Shown here: piece after piece, positions 26,733 through 36,504 of the stretch
Layout: each line of letters opens with the position of its first letter
Position numbering within the stretch: position 1 is the first letter of the stretch
Notes under the pieces: generated by a model
What the model saw: the letters and a program-made list of their open reading frames with translations, nothing else
Database searches by the model: none
Told to the model about the DNA's origin: nothing
Source: Micromonospora carbonacea
GTDB taxonomy: Bacteria; Actinomycetota; Actinomycetes; Mycobacteriales; Micromonosporaceae
Length of the DNA stretch: 64,000 bases
Reading direction: 5' to 3'
Assembly (NCBI RefSeq): GCF_014205165.1
Contig: NZ_JACHMZ010000001.1
Location: forward strand, 558,001-622,000
Program-made: the position numbers and the translations under genes

Positions 26733-27116
26733 TCAGGCGACGCTGCGCTGCGCCGGGACGGTGGACTTGTGCGGACGGCCCAGGCGGGCCTCCAGCCGGG
26801 CCACGTCGACGCGGGACTGCCGGCGGTCGGCCAGGTCCTCCCAGCCCACCGCGAGCAGCCGCAGCCGCTCCGCCTCGCTGAAGCCGCCCCACACCCCGTA
26901 GGGCTCACGGACGGCGAGGGCGTGCGCGGCGCACTCGGCACGTACGGGGCACGTCCGGCAGACCGTCTTGGCGCCGGACTCCCGGCGCAGCCGGGAGGAG
27001 CCGCGCTCGCCGTCCGGGTGGAAGAACTGGGCGCTGTCGCGGCCCCGGCAGGCACCGAGCCGCTGCCAGTCCCAGAGGTCGACGATGGGTCCGGGCAGCC
27101 TGCGTACGTTCGACAT
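26733..27116 (-). CDS. whiD: WhiB-family iron-sulfur regulator, WhiD/WhiB3 type
   Basis: 127 residues. Four cysteines ligate a 4Fe-4S cluster: one in RLGACRGRD near residue 23 and three in TVCRTCPVRAEC. FFHPDGERG and the GVWGG turn (EPYGVWGGFSEAERLR) are typical of WhiD/WhiB3, which control sporulation in Streptomyces and redox response in mycobacteria. ATG 27116 has AGGAGG 7 bases upstream; the in-frame GTG 6 bases earlier overlaps that site. Position next to a BldM-like gene and near groEL mirrors Streptomyces (whiD-bldM) and Mycobacterium (whiB3-groEL1). Confidence 0.9.
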   Translation of the reverse strand: MSNVRRLPGPIVDLWDWQRLGACRGRDSAQFFHPDGERGSSRLRRESGAKTVCRTCPVRAECAAHALAVREPYGVWGGFSEAERLRLLAVGWEDLADRRQSRVDVARLEARLGRPHKSTVPAQRSVA

Positions 27117-27256
27117 CAGCACCCCTCCTCCCGCGCGGCACCGCGGAGATCCTCAGTTGTCCGGTGTCCGGGCGGCGGCCGCGCTGGCGCACCGTTTCCG
27201 GCTCGGGCTCCCCGGTACCCAGCCTCGCTCCCGCTCACACGTGTGTGATCGAAAAG

Positions 27257-27298
27257 GTCGGACAACTTGCCTGATATGACCTAACTGTCGGAAAAGTT
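27257..27298. promoter_or_regulatory. Direct-repeat operator candidate between whiD and bldM
   Basis: GTCGGACAACTT (27257-27268) and GTCGGAAAAGTT (27287-27298) match at 10 of 12 bases and are spaced 30 bp (three helical turns) in the AT-leaning centre of the divergent intergenic region. A short palindrome CACACGTGTG is at 27236-27245. A regulator binding both repeats could control either gene. Confidence 0.45.
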
Positions 27299-27370
27299 CG
27301 AAGGATTGCCGGGAACGCCCACCCGACGCCACCTCCCCATGGTCTGCTCGGGGTCGGAGAGGAGACCACA

Positions 27371-28192
27371 GTGCGTACCGTTCTCGTGTGCGTTCGGACA
27401 CCGCTCGCCGCGCAGCAACTGAACTCCGCGGCGGCGCGGCTCGGACTGTCCGCCGCCGTCCGTACCGCCGTCTCCGATCCCGAGGTGATGCTGCGCCTGG
27501 CGGAGGGCCCGGCGGACGTCGTGCTCGCCGACACCGCCCTCACCCGGCCGGACAGCGCCGGCTTCGTCCGGCGGGTGCTGGCCCGCGCCCCGCAGGCCGC
27601 GGTGCTGCTGCTCGGCGCGGAGGAGTCCGAGGCCGCCGCCGCGACCATCGGCGCCGGTGCCCGGGGGCTGATCCAGGGCACCGACCACGACCTGACCAGC
27701 GCGGTGGCGAAGGCGCTGCTGCTGCTCTCGGCACCGGGCCGCGCGACCCGCAGCCGGGTGACCGATCCGGCCCGCGACGCGGCCTCCGTCGGCGGGCCCG
27801 CCCGACCCGCACCGGCCGGCCGGCCCTCGGCCAAGTCCAGCCCGGCCTGGCCGGCGGGGCCCGAGGAGCCGCCCGGCGGCGCGCCGCCGGTGGTGCCGGT
27901 GCAGCGCGGCGACGACGAGGTGGAGGCGGGCGGCGAGGGGGAGGCCCCGGCGACGGCGGGGCAGCGCCCCGCCCCGGCCCGGGGCGGCCGCAGCGCGATC
28001 GGCCTGACCGAGCGGGAACTCCAGGTGCTGCTCGGCATGGCCGAGGGCAAGAGCAACGCCGAGATCGGCCGCGAGCTCTTCGTCTCGGAGGACACCGTCA
28101 AGACGCACGCCCGCCGGCTGTTCCGCAAGCTCGGCGCCCGGGACCGCGCGCACGCGGTGGCCGCCGGCTTCCGCGCCGGCCTGGTCACCTGA
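27371..28192 (+). CDS. bldM: BldM-like atypical response regulator (LuxR family)
   Basis: 273 residues. The N-terminal receiver-like domain (about 1-120) keeps DVVLADTAL at the phosphorylation position but lacks the usual acidic pair at the front (VLVCVRTPL), so ordinary phosphorylation is doubtful. A Pro/Ala/Gly-rich linker of about 80 residues precedes a LuxR HTH with SNAEIGRELFVSEDTVKTHA and RRLFRKLGARDRAHAVAAGF, which closely matches the BldM HTH as I know it. BldM is about 200 residues, so the long linker is unusual. The location beside whiD and upstream of guaB agrees with BldM. GTG 27371 has GGAGAGGAG upstream. A sigD-type sigma gene often found before guaB is absent here. Confidence 0.75.
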   Translation: MRTVLVCVRTPLAAQQLNSAAARLGLSAAVRTAVSDPEVMLRLAEGPADVVLADTALTRPDSAGFVRRVLARAPQAAVLLLGAEESEAAAATIGAGARGLIQGTDHDLTSAVAKALLLLSAPGRATRSRVTDPARDAASVGGPARPAPAGRPSAKSSPAWPAGPEEPPGGAPPVVPVQRGDDEVEAGGEGEAPATAGQRPAPARGGRSAIGLTERELQVLLGMAEGKSNAEIGRELFVSEDTVKTHARRLFRKLGARDRAHAVAAGFRAGLVT

Positions 28193-28220
28193 CCCGCCCA
28201 CCCGCGAAGCGCCGGGGACC

Positions 28221-28625
28221 CTAGGGGGTCGGGTCGTCGTCGGTGCCCTCGGTGAGGGTGTCGTGCACGCCGTCGGCGTAGCCGCGGGCGTAGTCCCACG
28301 TCACGTAGTGGTCGGGATCCGGGTCGTAGGCCGGCTCGTGCACCCGGGGACGGCCGGAGCTGAGCAGGTGGCGCAGGTTGCCCCGGAGCAGGTCCCAGTC
28401 GAAGTAGTGCGGCTCGCGGCAGTCCTCGCACTCGATGACCAGCCCGCGCACGCCGACGGGGGCCAGCAGGGCCTGGTAGATCTCCAGGTCGGCCAGATCC
28501 TCCAGCACGTCCTGCCGCTCGACCTCGGTCAGCGGGTCGAGCGTGTCGTCGTCCGCCGGGTCGTGCAGCTCCGCCGCCGGATCGGCCGGGTCGCCGTTGA
28601 ACGGGTCGATGGGCTCGTCGTGCAC
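28221..28625 (-). CDS. DUF5319 family protein
   Basis: 134 residues, strongly acidic N terminus (HDPADDDTLDPLTEVERQDV), a conserved CEDC pair in LVIECEDCREPHYFDWDLLR that could bind metal, and YVTWDYARGYADGVHD near the end. This family is conserved next to guaB in actinobacteria, including the Rv3412-type gene of M. tuberculosis, but its function is unknown. It is divergent from guaB and convergent with bldM. Confidence 0.85.
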   Translation of the reverse strand: MHDEPIDPFNGDPADPAAELHDPADDDTLDPLTEVERQDVLEDLADLEIYQALLAPVGVRGLVIECEDCREPHYFDWDLLRGNLRHLLSSGRPRVHEPAYDPDPDHYVTWDYARGYADGVHDTLTEGTDDDPTP

Positions 28626-28777
28626 CCCCTCACCGTAGACCCCGCGCCCGCCGGACGCCCGCCCCCGTCCGGCCGGTCACCCCGCGTCGGCCTCGGCGGG
28701 CGTGAGCGTCACGCAGCGTCGTCCGCCGGCCCGGCTCCGGCGGGGCCGGGCTGGGCCGATGGGTACGATGGCACTGA

Positions 28778-30421
<1,644 letters not shown>

Positions 30422-30459
30422 CCCGCTGACCACCACCCCCGACACCACCTGGAGCCACC

Positions 30460-31578
30460 ATGCGTGACGTGGTCGAGATCGGCCTGGGCAAGACCGCGCA
30501 GCGCGGTTACCACCTGGACGACATCGCCATCGTGCCGAGCCGCCGCACCCGGGACGTCGACGACGTCTCCACCACCTGGCAGCTCGACGCGTACCAGTTC
30601 GGCATCCCCTGCGTGGGGCACCCCTCTGACGCGACGATGAGCCCGGCGTCCGCCGTGCGGCTCGGCCAGCTCGGCGGCCTCGGGGTGCTCAACGTCGAGG
30701 GCCTGTGGACCCGGTACGAGAACCCGACCAAGATCCTGGAGGAGCTGTCGGGCCTCGGCGAGGACGCCCGCGCCACCAAGCGGCTCCAGGAGGTCTACGC
30801 CGAGCCGATCCGCCCGGACCTCATCGCCGAGCGGGTCCGCGAGCTGCGGGCCGGCGGCGGCACGGTGGCCGTGCGGGTCTCCCCGCAGCACACCCTGGCG
30901 CTGGCCCCGGTGATCCTCGACGCGGGCGTGGACATCCTGGTCATCCAGGGCACCATCGTCTCGGCCGAGCACGTCTCCACCACCGACGAGCCGCTCAACC
31001 TCAAGGAGTTCATCGCCGACCTCGACCTGCCGGTCATCGTCGGCGGCTGCACCGACTACAAGACGGCGCTGCACCTGATGCGCACCGGCGCGGCCGGTGT
31101 GATCGTCGGCATCGGCGGCGACGGCTGGTCGACCACCGAGTCGGTGCTGGGCATCCGGGTGCCGATGGCCACCGCGATCGCCGACGCCGCCGCGGCCCGC
31201 CGCGACTACCTCGACGAGACCGGCGGCCGGTACGTGCACCTGATCGCCGACGGCGACATCCAGACCTCCGGCGACATCGCCAAGGCGCTGGGCTGCGGCG
31301 CGGACGCGGTGATGCTCGGCGAGCCGCTGTCGCTGTGCGCGGAGGCCCCGGCCGGCGGCGCGTGGTGGCACTCGGCGGCCAGCCACCCGTCGCTGCCGCG
31401 CGGCGCGTTCGAGGTGGCCGGCGAGCCGCTCGGGGAGATGGAGCGGCTGCTGTTCGGCCCGGCCGACGAGCCGGACGGCCAGCTCAACCTGTTCGGCGGG
31501 CTGCGCCGGGCGATGGCCAAGTGCGGCTACCGCGACCTCAAGGAGTTCCAGAAGGTCGGCCTGGTCCTCGACCGCTGA
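30460..31578 (+). CDS. guaB3: GuaB3 family IMP dehydrogenase-related protein
   Basis: 372 residues, a TIM barrel of the IMPDH/GMP reductase family without CBS domains. At the position of the catalytic Cys loop it reads IGGDGWSTTESVLG, so the nucleophilic Cys of IMPDH is absent. This is the hallmark of actinobacterial GuaB3, whose activity is not settled for this group. ATG 30460 has CTGGAGCC. It is the second gene of the guaB operon and followed by a perfect hairpin. Confidence 0.92.
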   Translation: MRDVVEIGLGKTAQRGYHLDDIAIVPSRRTRDVDDVSTTWQLDAYQFGIPCVGHPSDATMSPASAVRLGQLGGLGVLNVEGLWTRYENPTKILEELSGLGEDARATKRLQEVYAEPIRPDLIAERVRELRAGGGTVAVRVSPQHTLALAPVILDAGVDILVIQGTIVSAEHVSTTDEPLNLKEFIADLDLPVIVGGCTDYKTALHLMRTGAAGVIVGIGGDGWSTTESVLGIRVPMATAIADAAAARRDYLDETGGRYVHLIADGDIQTSGDIAKALGCGADAVMLGEPLSLCAEAPAGGAWWHSAASHPSLPRGAFEVAGEPLGEMERLLFGPADEPDGQLNLFGGLRRAMAKCGYRDLKEFQKVGLVLDR

Positions 31579-31610
31579 CCCGCCGTCCGGGGCGACCCGG
31601 AGAGCACGTG

Positions 31611-31646
31611 GAACGGCCCCGCCGCGGGACAGCGGCGGGGCCGTTC
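31611..31646 (+). terminator. Terminator after guaB3
   Basis: GAACGGCCCCGCCGC pairs exactly with 31632-31646: a 15-bp stem with a 6-base loop, 33 bases after the stop. Confidence 0.85.
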
Positions 31647-31741
31647 GCACCGGTAGGGTCGCTCGTGGGGGTATTGCCGGTTATGGACGCTTCTGCCGGT
31701 CGGCGTGGGCTAGGCTCGCCCCCGACAGCCGAGGGAGAGCG

Positions 31742-33157
31742 ATGGTCCGAACAGGAAGCCGACCGGTCGGCCGCGTCGTCCTGACCGCCTGCCTCGTCGC
31801 GGCTGCCCTCGCCGCCTGCACCGGGCCGCCGCCCGACGCCGACCGCGCCCGCCACGGGGCGGCCGACGCGGGCGACCCGTACGTCCCCGGGCGCGGCAAC
31901 GGCGGCTACGACGTGGCCGCGTACCGGCTGCGGATCCGCTACGACCCGGCGGACGACCGGCTCACCGGCCACGCCACCATCACGGCCACCGCGACGGCCG
32001 GGCTGTCCCGGTTCAACCTGGACCTGTCCGGCCTGACCGTCGGCGCGGTCCGCGTCGACGGCGCGAAGGCCCGGCACGCCCGCGAGGGCGACGAGCTGGT
32101 GGTCACCCCGGCGCGCGGCCTGGACCGGGGCGCCCGGTTCGCCGTCGACGTGGAGTACGCGGGGGTGCCGCAGCCGGTCGAGAGCACCACGCTGGGCGTC
32201 GGCGGCTTCCTCGCCACCGCCGACGGCGCGGTCGCGCTCGGCCAGCCCGACTCGGCGAGCACCTGGTTCCCGGTCAACGACCACCCGTCCGACAAGGCCA
32301 CCTACGACGTCGAGGTCACCGTCCCCGACGGGCTGGCCGCGCTCGGCAACGGCGTGCCGGCGGGACGCGCCAGCGCCGGCGGCTGGACCACCTGGCGCTG
32401 GGTCGAGCGGGCCCCGATGGCCAGCTACCTGAGCACGTTGGTGATCGGCGACTACCGGGTCGCCACCGGCACCCACCGGGGCAAGCCGATGGTCACGGCC
32501 GTCGCGGCGAGCCTGCCCGCCGACGGGCCGGCCGCCGCCTCGCTGGCCCGCACCGGCGAGATCGCCGACTTCCTCGCCGACCGCTTCGGGCCGTACCCGT
32601 TCGAGTCGTACGGCGGGATCGCGCTCGCCGAGCGCCGCATCTCGTACGCCCTGGAGACCCAGTCGCGCCCGGTCTACGGGCCGGGCTTCTTCCGCTCCGG
32701 CCGCCCCGACACCGGGGTGGTCGCGCACGAGCTGGCCCACCAGTGGTTCGGCGACAGCGTCTCGCTGGCCCGGTGGAGCGACATCTGGCTCAACGAGGGC
32801 TTCGCCACGTACGCCGAATGGCTCTGGCGGGAGCACGACGGCGGCCGGACCGTCGCGCAGACCGTCGCGGACCGCCACGCCGCGACGGACTGGTCGCAGC
32901 CGTCGGTCGACCCGGGCCGGGCGAACATGTTCGGCGACGCCGTCTACCAGCGGGGCGCGCTCGCGGTGCACGCGCTGCGGCGGACCGTCGGCGACGACGC
33001 CTTCTTCCGGATCCTGCGCGCCTGGACCACCGAGCGGCGCGGCGGCAACGCCACGACGGCGGACTTCGTCGCCCTCGCCGAGCGGGTCTCCGGCCGGCGG
33101 CTGGCCGCGCTGCTCGACGCCTGGCTCGTCGGCGGCATCGCGCCCGCGCTGCCCTGA
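31742..33157 (+). CDS. M1 family metallopeptidase lipoprotein, copy A
   Basis: 471 residues. A signal with lipobox (LTACLVAAALAAC) exports it to the cell surface. The M1 fold has an N-terminal beta saddle, exopeptidase-type loop SYALETQSRPVY and the zinc site VVAHELAHQWFGDSV with the third ligand Glu in WLNEGFATYAEWLW. It releases N-terminal residues from peptides, substrate range unknown. A TAGGCT hexamer at 31711 and GGGAGAG site precede ATG 31742. A close paralogue follows directly. Length is short because the ERAP-like C-terminal domain is missing, normal for this bacterial subgroup. Confidence 0.9.
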   Translation: MVRTGSRPVGRVVLTACLVAAALAACTGPPPDADRARHGAADAGDPYVPGRGNGGYDVAAYRLRIRYDPADDRLTGHATITATATAGLSRFNLDLSGLTVGAVRVDGAKARHAREGDELVVTPARGLDRGARFAVDVEYAGVPQPVESTTLGVGGFLATADGAVALGQPDSASTWFPVNDHPSDKATYDVEVTVPDGLAALGNGVPAGRASAGGWTTWRWVERAPMASYLSTLVIGDYRVATGTHRGKPMVTAVAASLPADGPAAASLARTGEIADFLADRFGPYPFESYGGIALAERRISYALETQSRPVYGPGFFRSGRPDTGVVAHELAHQWFGDSVSLARWSDIWLNEGFATYAEWLWREHDGGRTVAQTVADRHAATDWSQPSVDPGRANMFGDAVYQRGALAVHALRRTVGDDAFFRILRAWTTERRGGNATTADFVALAERVSGRRLAALLDAWLVGGIAPALP

Positions 33158-33329
33158 GCGGCGTCGGCACCCGGGGCTGCCGGCCGGTGACCCGCCGTGC
33201 CCGCGCCGCCGTGCGCCGTGCCCGCGCTCGGTAGGCTGCCGCGGGTGGAGCGGCCCGGACGAGCCGGGCCGGCCGGGTGGGCCGAGGGCCGTCGCCGGGC
33301 CGGGGGCCTCCGCCGGGAGGGACGACGCG

Positions 33330-34787
33330 ATGACGCTGCGCCTGCGGGGCCTGCGCCTGCGCACCGGGCTGCTGCTGGCCGGCGTGCTCGGGCTGGCCGC
33401 CTGCTCCTCGACGCCCGAGCCGGCCGCCCGGGAGGCCACCCCGTCGCCGACGGCGGCGCGGCAGTTCAAGCCCGGCGCGGCCGGGGTCGGCGACGACTAC
33501 TTCCCCCGGTACGGCAACGGCGGGTACGACGTGACCCGGTACGTGGTGAAGGTCCGCTACGACCCCGCGACGGACCGCCTCACCGGCACCACCACCGTGC
33601 AGGCCACGGCCACCGCGAGCCTGTCCGCGTTCCACCTGGACCTGGCCGGGCTCACCGTGCGCGGGGTGACGGTCGACGGCGTCGCGGCCCGGCACGCCCG
33701 CGCCGGCGACGAGCTGGTCGTCACCCCCGCCGCCGGCCTGACCTCGGGCAACGGCTTCACCGCCGAGATCCGGTACGAGGGCACGCCGAAGCCGCTGACC
33801 AACGAGACCCTCGGCGAGGGCGGCTTCCGGCACACCTCCGACGGCGCGGTGGCCCTCGGCCAGCCCGAGTCGGCGAGCACCTGGTTCCCGGTCAACGACC
33901 ACCCGTCCGACAAGGCCACCTACGACTTCGAGATCACCGTCCCGGAGGGGCTGACCGCCGTCAGCAACGGGGTGCCGGTGGGCAAGGCCACCCGCGCCGG
34001 CTGGACCACCTGGAAGTGGGCCGAGCGGTCCCCGATGGCCAGCTACCTGAGCATGGTGGCCATCGGGAACTTCCGGGTGACCCGCGCCGAGCACAAGGGA
34101 CGGCCGGTGTTCAGCGCGGTCACCACGAAGCTGCCCGAGGGCGCGGCGGACGCCTCGATCGCCCGCACCGTCGAGGTGGCCGACTACCTGGAGGGCGTGT
34201 TCGGGCCGTACCCGTTCGGGTCGTACGGCGGGGTGGTCGTCGACGATCCGGGCATCAGGTTCGCCCTGGAGACGCAGAGCCGCCCGGTCTACTCGGCCAC
34301 CTTCTTCAGCCGCGGCGCGAACAGCGGGGTGGTCGCGCACGAGCTGGCCCACCAGTGGTTCGGCGACAGCGTCTCGCTGGCCCGGTGGAGCGACATCTGG
34401 CTCAACGAGGGCTTCGCCACGTACGCCGAATGGCTCTGGCTGGAGCACGACGGCGGCCGGACGGTGCAGCAGTCGTTCGACGGGGAGTACCTCGGCGCGT
34501 CGGCGTCGCTGTGGCGGACGCCGCCCGGCCGGCCGGGGGCGGCGAACCTGTTCAGCGACTCCGTCTACCAGCGGGGCGCGATGACCGTGCACGCGCTGCG
34601 CGTCACCGTCGGCGACGAGGCGTTCTTCCGGATCGTCCGGGGCTGGGCGGCCGACCGGCGCGACGGCAACGTCACCACCGCCGACTTCGTCGCCCACGCC
34701 GAGCAGGTCTCCGGCCGGCAGCTCGACGCGCTCTTCGACGCCTGGCTCCACGGCACCGAGCGGCCGGAGCGCCCGACGGCCCGCTGA
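33330..34787 (+). CDS. M1 family metallopeptidase lipoprotein, copy B
   Basis: 485 residues, paralogue of the preceding gene in tandem. Lipobox in LGLAACSS; zinc site HELAHQWFGDSV and NEGFATYAEWLW; substrate loop RFALETQSRPVY. The catalytic region is identical to copy A over 116 bases (34325-34440 versus 32713-32828), whereas the rest has diverged considerably, pointing to gene conversion. It has its own possible TAGGCT promoter at 33232 and a leader of about 90 bases. Confidence 0.9.
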   Translation: MTLRLRGLRLRTGLLLAGVLGLAACSSTPEPAAREATPSPTAARQFKPGAAGVGDDYFPRYGNGGYDVTRYVVKVRYDPATDRLTGTTTVQATATASLSAFHLDLAGLTVRGVTVDGVAARHARAGDELVVTPAAGLTSGNGFTAEIRYEGTPKPLTNETLGEGGFRHTSDGAVALGQPESASTWFPVNDHPSDKATYDFEITVPEGLTAVSNGVPVGKATRAGWTTWKWAERSPMASYLSMVAIGNFRVTRAEHKGRPVFSAVTTKLPEGAADASIARTVEVADYLEGVFGPYPFGSYGGVVVDDPGIRFALETQSRPVYSATFFSRGANSGVVAHELAHQWFGDSVSLARWSDIWLNEGFATYAEWLWLEHDGGRTVQQSFDGEYLGASASLWRTPPGRPGAANLFSDSVYQRGAMTVHALRVTVGDEAFFRIVRGWAADRRDGNVTTADFVAHAEQVSGRQLDALFDAWLHGTERPERPTAR

Positions 34788-34825
34788 CCCCCGGGCGCTC
34801 CGCCCGCCGTCACCCGGTCACGCCG

Positions 34826-35557
34826 TCACCAGGGCACCACCCCGGCGTCCTCGAAGAAGCCGCCGGTCGGGCCGTCGTCGGGCAGGGTCGCGAGCCGGAC
34901 CGCGATCGCCGCACCCTGCTCCGGGGTACGGACCCCCCGGAAGCCGTTGAGGTCGGTGGCGACGTAGCCGGGGCAGGCGGCGTTGATCAGGATGTTCGTG
35001 CCGCGCAGCTCCCTGACGTACTGGACGGTGACGGCGTTGAGGAACGTCTTCGACGGCGAGTACGCGACGGCGATCGGACCCGTGGTGAGCTCGCTCTCGG
35101 CGGCGGACTGCCGGGCGAGGGAGCCGACGCTGCTGGACATGTTCACGATCCGGGGCGAGGTCGACCGGCGCAGCAGCGGCAGCATGGCGTTGGTGACCCG
35201 GATGACGCCGAGCACGTTCGTCTCCACGACGGCCCGCATCACCGCGAGGTCGACGGTGGTGGGCAGCTGCGCCCGGTCGCCGGTCACCCCGGCGTTGTTG
35301 ACCAGCGCGTCGAGGCGGCCGGCGCGTTCCTCGACCAGCGCGGCGGCGGCGGTCACGCTCGCGTCGTCGGTCACGTCCAGCGGCACCCCGAACGCGTCGA
35401 CGCCGGCTGCGCGCAACTTCGCCACGGCGGTCTCCCGGCGCTGGCCGTCCCGCGCGCCGACGCCGACGGTGAAGCCGAGGGCACCCAGGCCGGCGGCGAT
35501 CTCGTACCCGATTCCCTTGTTGGCGCCGGTGACCAGCGCGATCTTCGCTTCGCTCAT
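34826..35557 (-). CDS. Short-chain dehydrogenase/reductase
   Basis: 243 residues, Rossmann fold: cofactor motif VTGANKGIGYEIA (TGxxxGIG), NNAG in LDALVNNAGV, catalytic Ser in IVNMSSSVGS and the active YxxxK in AYSPSKTFLN. A basic residue after the second strand (VGARDGQRR) favours NADPH. Start ATG 35557 gives the canonical MSEAKIALVTGA; a longer frame adds a non-conserved extension. It is divergent from a LysR gene, with a perfect 19-bp palindrome between, so it is probably the target of that regulator. Substrate is unknown, likely a carbonyl compound. Confidence 0.9.
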   Translation of the reverse strand: MSEAKIALVTGANKGIGYEIAAGLGALGFTVGVGARDGQRRETAVAKLRAAGVDAFGVPLDVTDDASVTAAAALVEERAGRLDALVNNAGVTGDRAQLPTTVDLAVMRAVVETNVLGVIRVTNAMLPLLRRSTSPRIVNMSSSVGSLARQSAAESELTTGPIAVAYSPSKTFLNAVTVQYVRELRGTNILINAACPGYVATDLNGFRGVRTPEQGAAIAVRLATLPDDGPTGGFFEDAGVVPW

Positions 35558-35611
35558 GCGGCCGATCCTGGCCGGGGCCGGCCGGGTCACCAACACCGGC
35601 TGAGTGGGCAG

Positions 35612-35630
35612 CGATACCCGACGGGTATCG
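35612..35630. promoter_or_regulatory. Perfect palindromic LysR operator
   Basis: CGATACCCG-A-CGGGTATCG: 9-bp arms around one base, containing the T-N11-A LysR consensus. It lies 55 bases upstream of the SDR start and 20 before the LysR start, overlapping the region of both promoters. Confidence 0.8.
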
Positions 35631-35637
35631 GCGCGGG

Positions 35638-35643
35638 TACGGT
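35638..35643 (+). promoter_or_regulatory. Candidate -10 TACGGT of the LysR gene
   Basis: TACGGT ends 6 bases before ATG 35650, a leaderless pattern. The palindrome covers the -35 to -10 spacer region, so autorepression is likely. Confidence 0.5.
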
Positions 35644-35649
35644 GGGGGC

Positions 35650-36498
35650 ATGGAGACGCGGGAGCTGCGATATTTCGTCGCCGTCGCCGAGGAACTCCAC
35701 TTCGGGCGGGCGGCGCAGCGCCTCGGCATCGCGCAGCCGCCGCTGTCGCGGGCGATCGCGCAACTCGAACGGCGGCTCGGGGTGACGCTGCTGGACCGCA
35801 CCAGCCGCAGCGTCGCCCTGACCGAGGCCGGCGCGGTGCTGCTGGTCGAGGGCCGGGCGGCCCTCGACGCGGTGGCCGCCGCCGACCGCCGTACCCGCCG
35901 CGCCGCCCGCGCCGCGACCGGCGACCCCGGCCTGGTCCTGGTCACCAAGGCCGGAGCGTCAAGCGAACTGCTGGCGAAGCTGCTCGACGCCTACGCCGCC
36001 GAGCCCGGCGCGGTCGCCGTCGACGTGCACCTGTGCGGGATCGGCGAGCAGGAGCGGCTGCTGCGCGACGGCCGGGCGGACGTGGCGCTGCTGCACCGGC
36101 CGTTCGACTCGACCGTCGGGTTCGACGCTGAGGAGCTGTGCACGGAGGGGCAGGTGGTGCTCCTGCCGGCCGGGCATCCCCTCGCCGGCCGGGCGGAGCT
36201 GCGGGAGGCCGACGTCGCCGATCTTCCCGGCCTGCCGCTGCCGCGGTGGCCGTGCCGCGACGGCAGCTACCCGGACGGTCCCGGCCCGCAGGTCCGCGAC
36301 CACGCGCAGCTGCACGAGCTGATCGCGCTCGGCCGGGCGTCGGCGGTCGTGCCCGAGTCGTGCCGGACCCACCTGCGCCGGGACATCGCCGCCGTGCCGG
36401 TGTCGGACGCGCCGCGCGTGACGACGGTGATCGCCTGGCCGCCGCACAGCCGGTCCCGGGCGCTGGCCGTGCTGATCCGGACGGCGCTCGGCCTCTAG
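35650..36498 (+). CDS. LysR-family transcriptional regulator
   Basis: 282 residues. The N-terminal winged helix METRELRYFVAVAEELHFGR with AAQRLGIAQPPLSRAIAQLE is canonical; the effector-binding domain (about 90-280) includes LVLVTKAGASSELLAKLL. It is divergent from the SDR gene and a perfect palindrome lies between them. Transcription probably starts at the ATG. The effector is unknown, but LysR regulators commonly sense the substrate or product of the adjacent divergent enzyme. Closest general type is the benzoate/catechol CatR-like group; that is a weak guess. Confidence 0.93.
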   Translation: METRELRYFVAVAEELHFGRAAQRLGIAQPPLSRAIAQLERRLGVTLLDRTSRSVALTEAGAVLLVEGRAALDAVAAADRRTRRAARAATGDPGLVLVTKAGASSELLAKLLDAYAAEPGAVAVDVHLCGIGEQERLLRDGRADVALLHRPFDSTVGFDAEELCTEGQVVLLPAGHPLAGRAELREADVADLPGLPLPRWPCRDGSYPDGPGPQVRDHAQLHELIALGRASAVVPESCRTHLRRDIAAVPVSDAPRVTTVIAWPPHSRSRALAVLIRTALGL

Positions 36499-36504
36499 CC
36501 GGGC

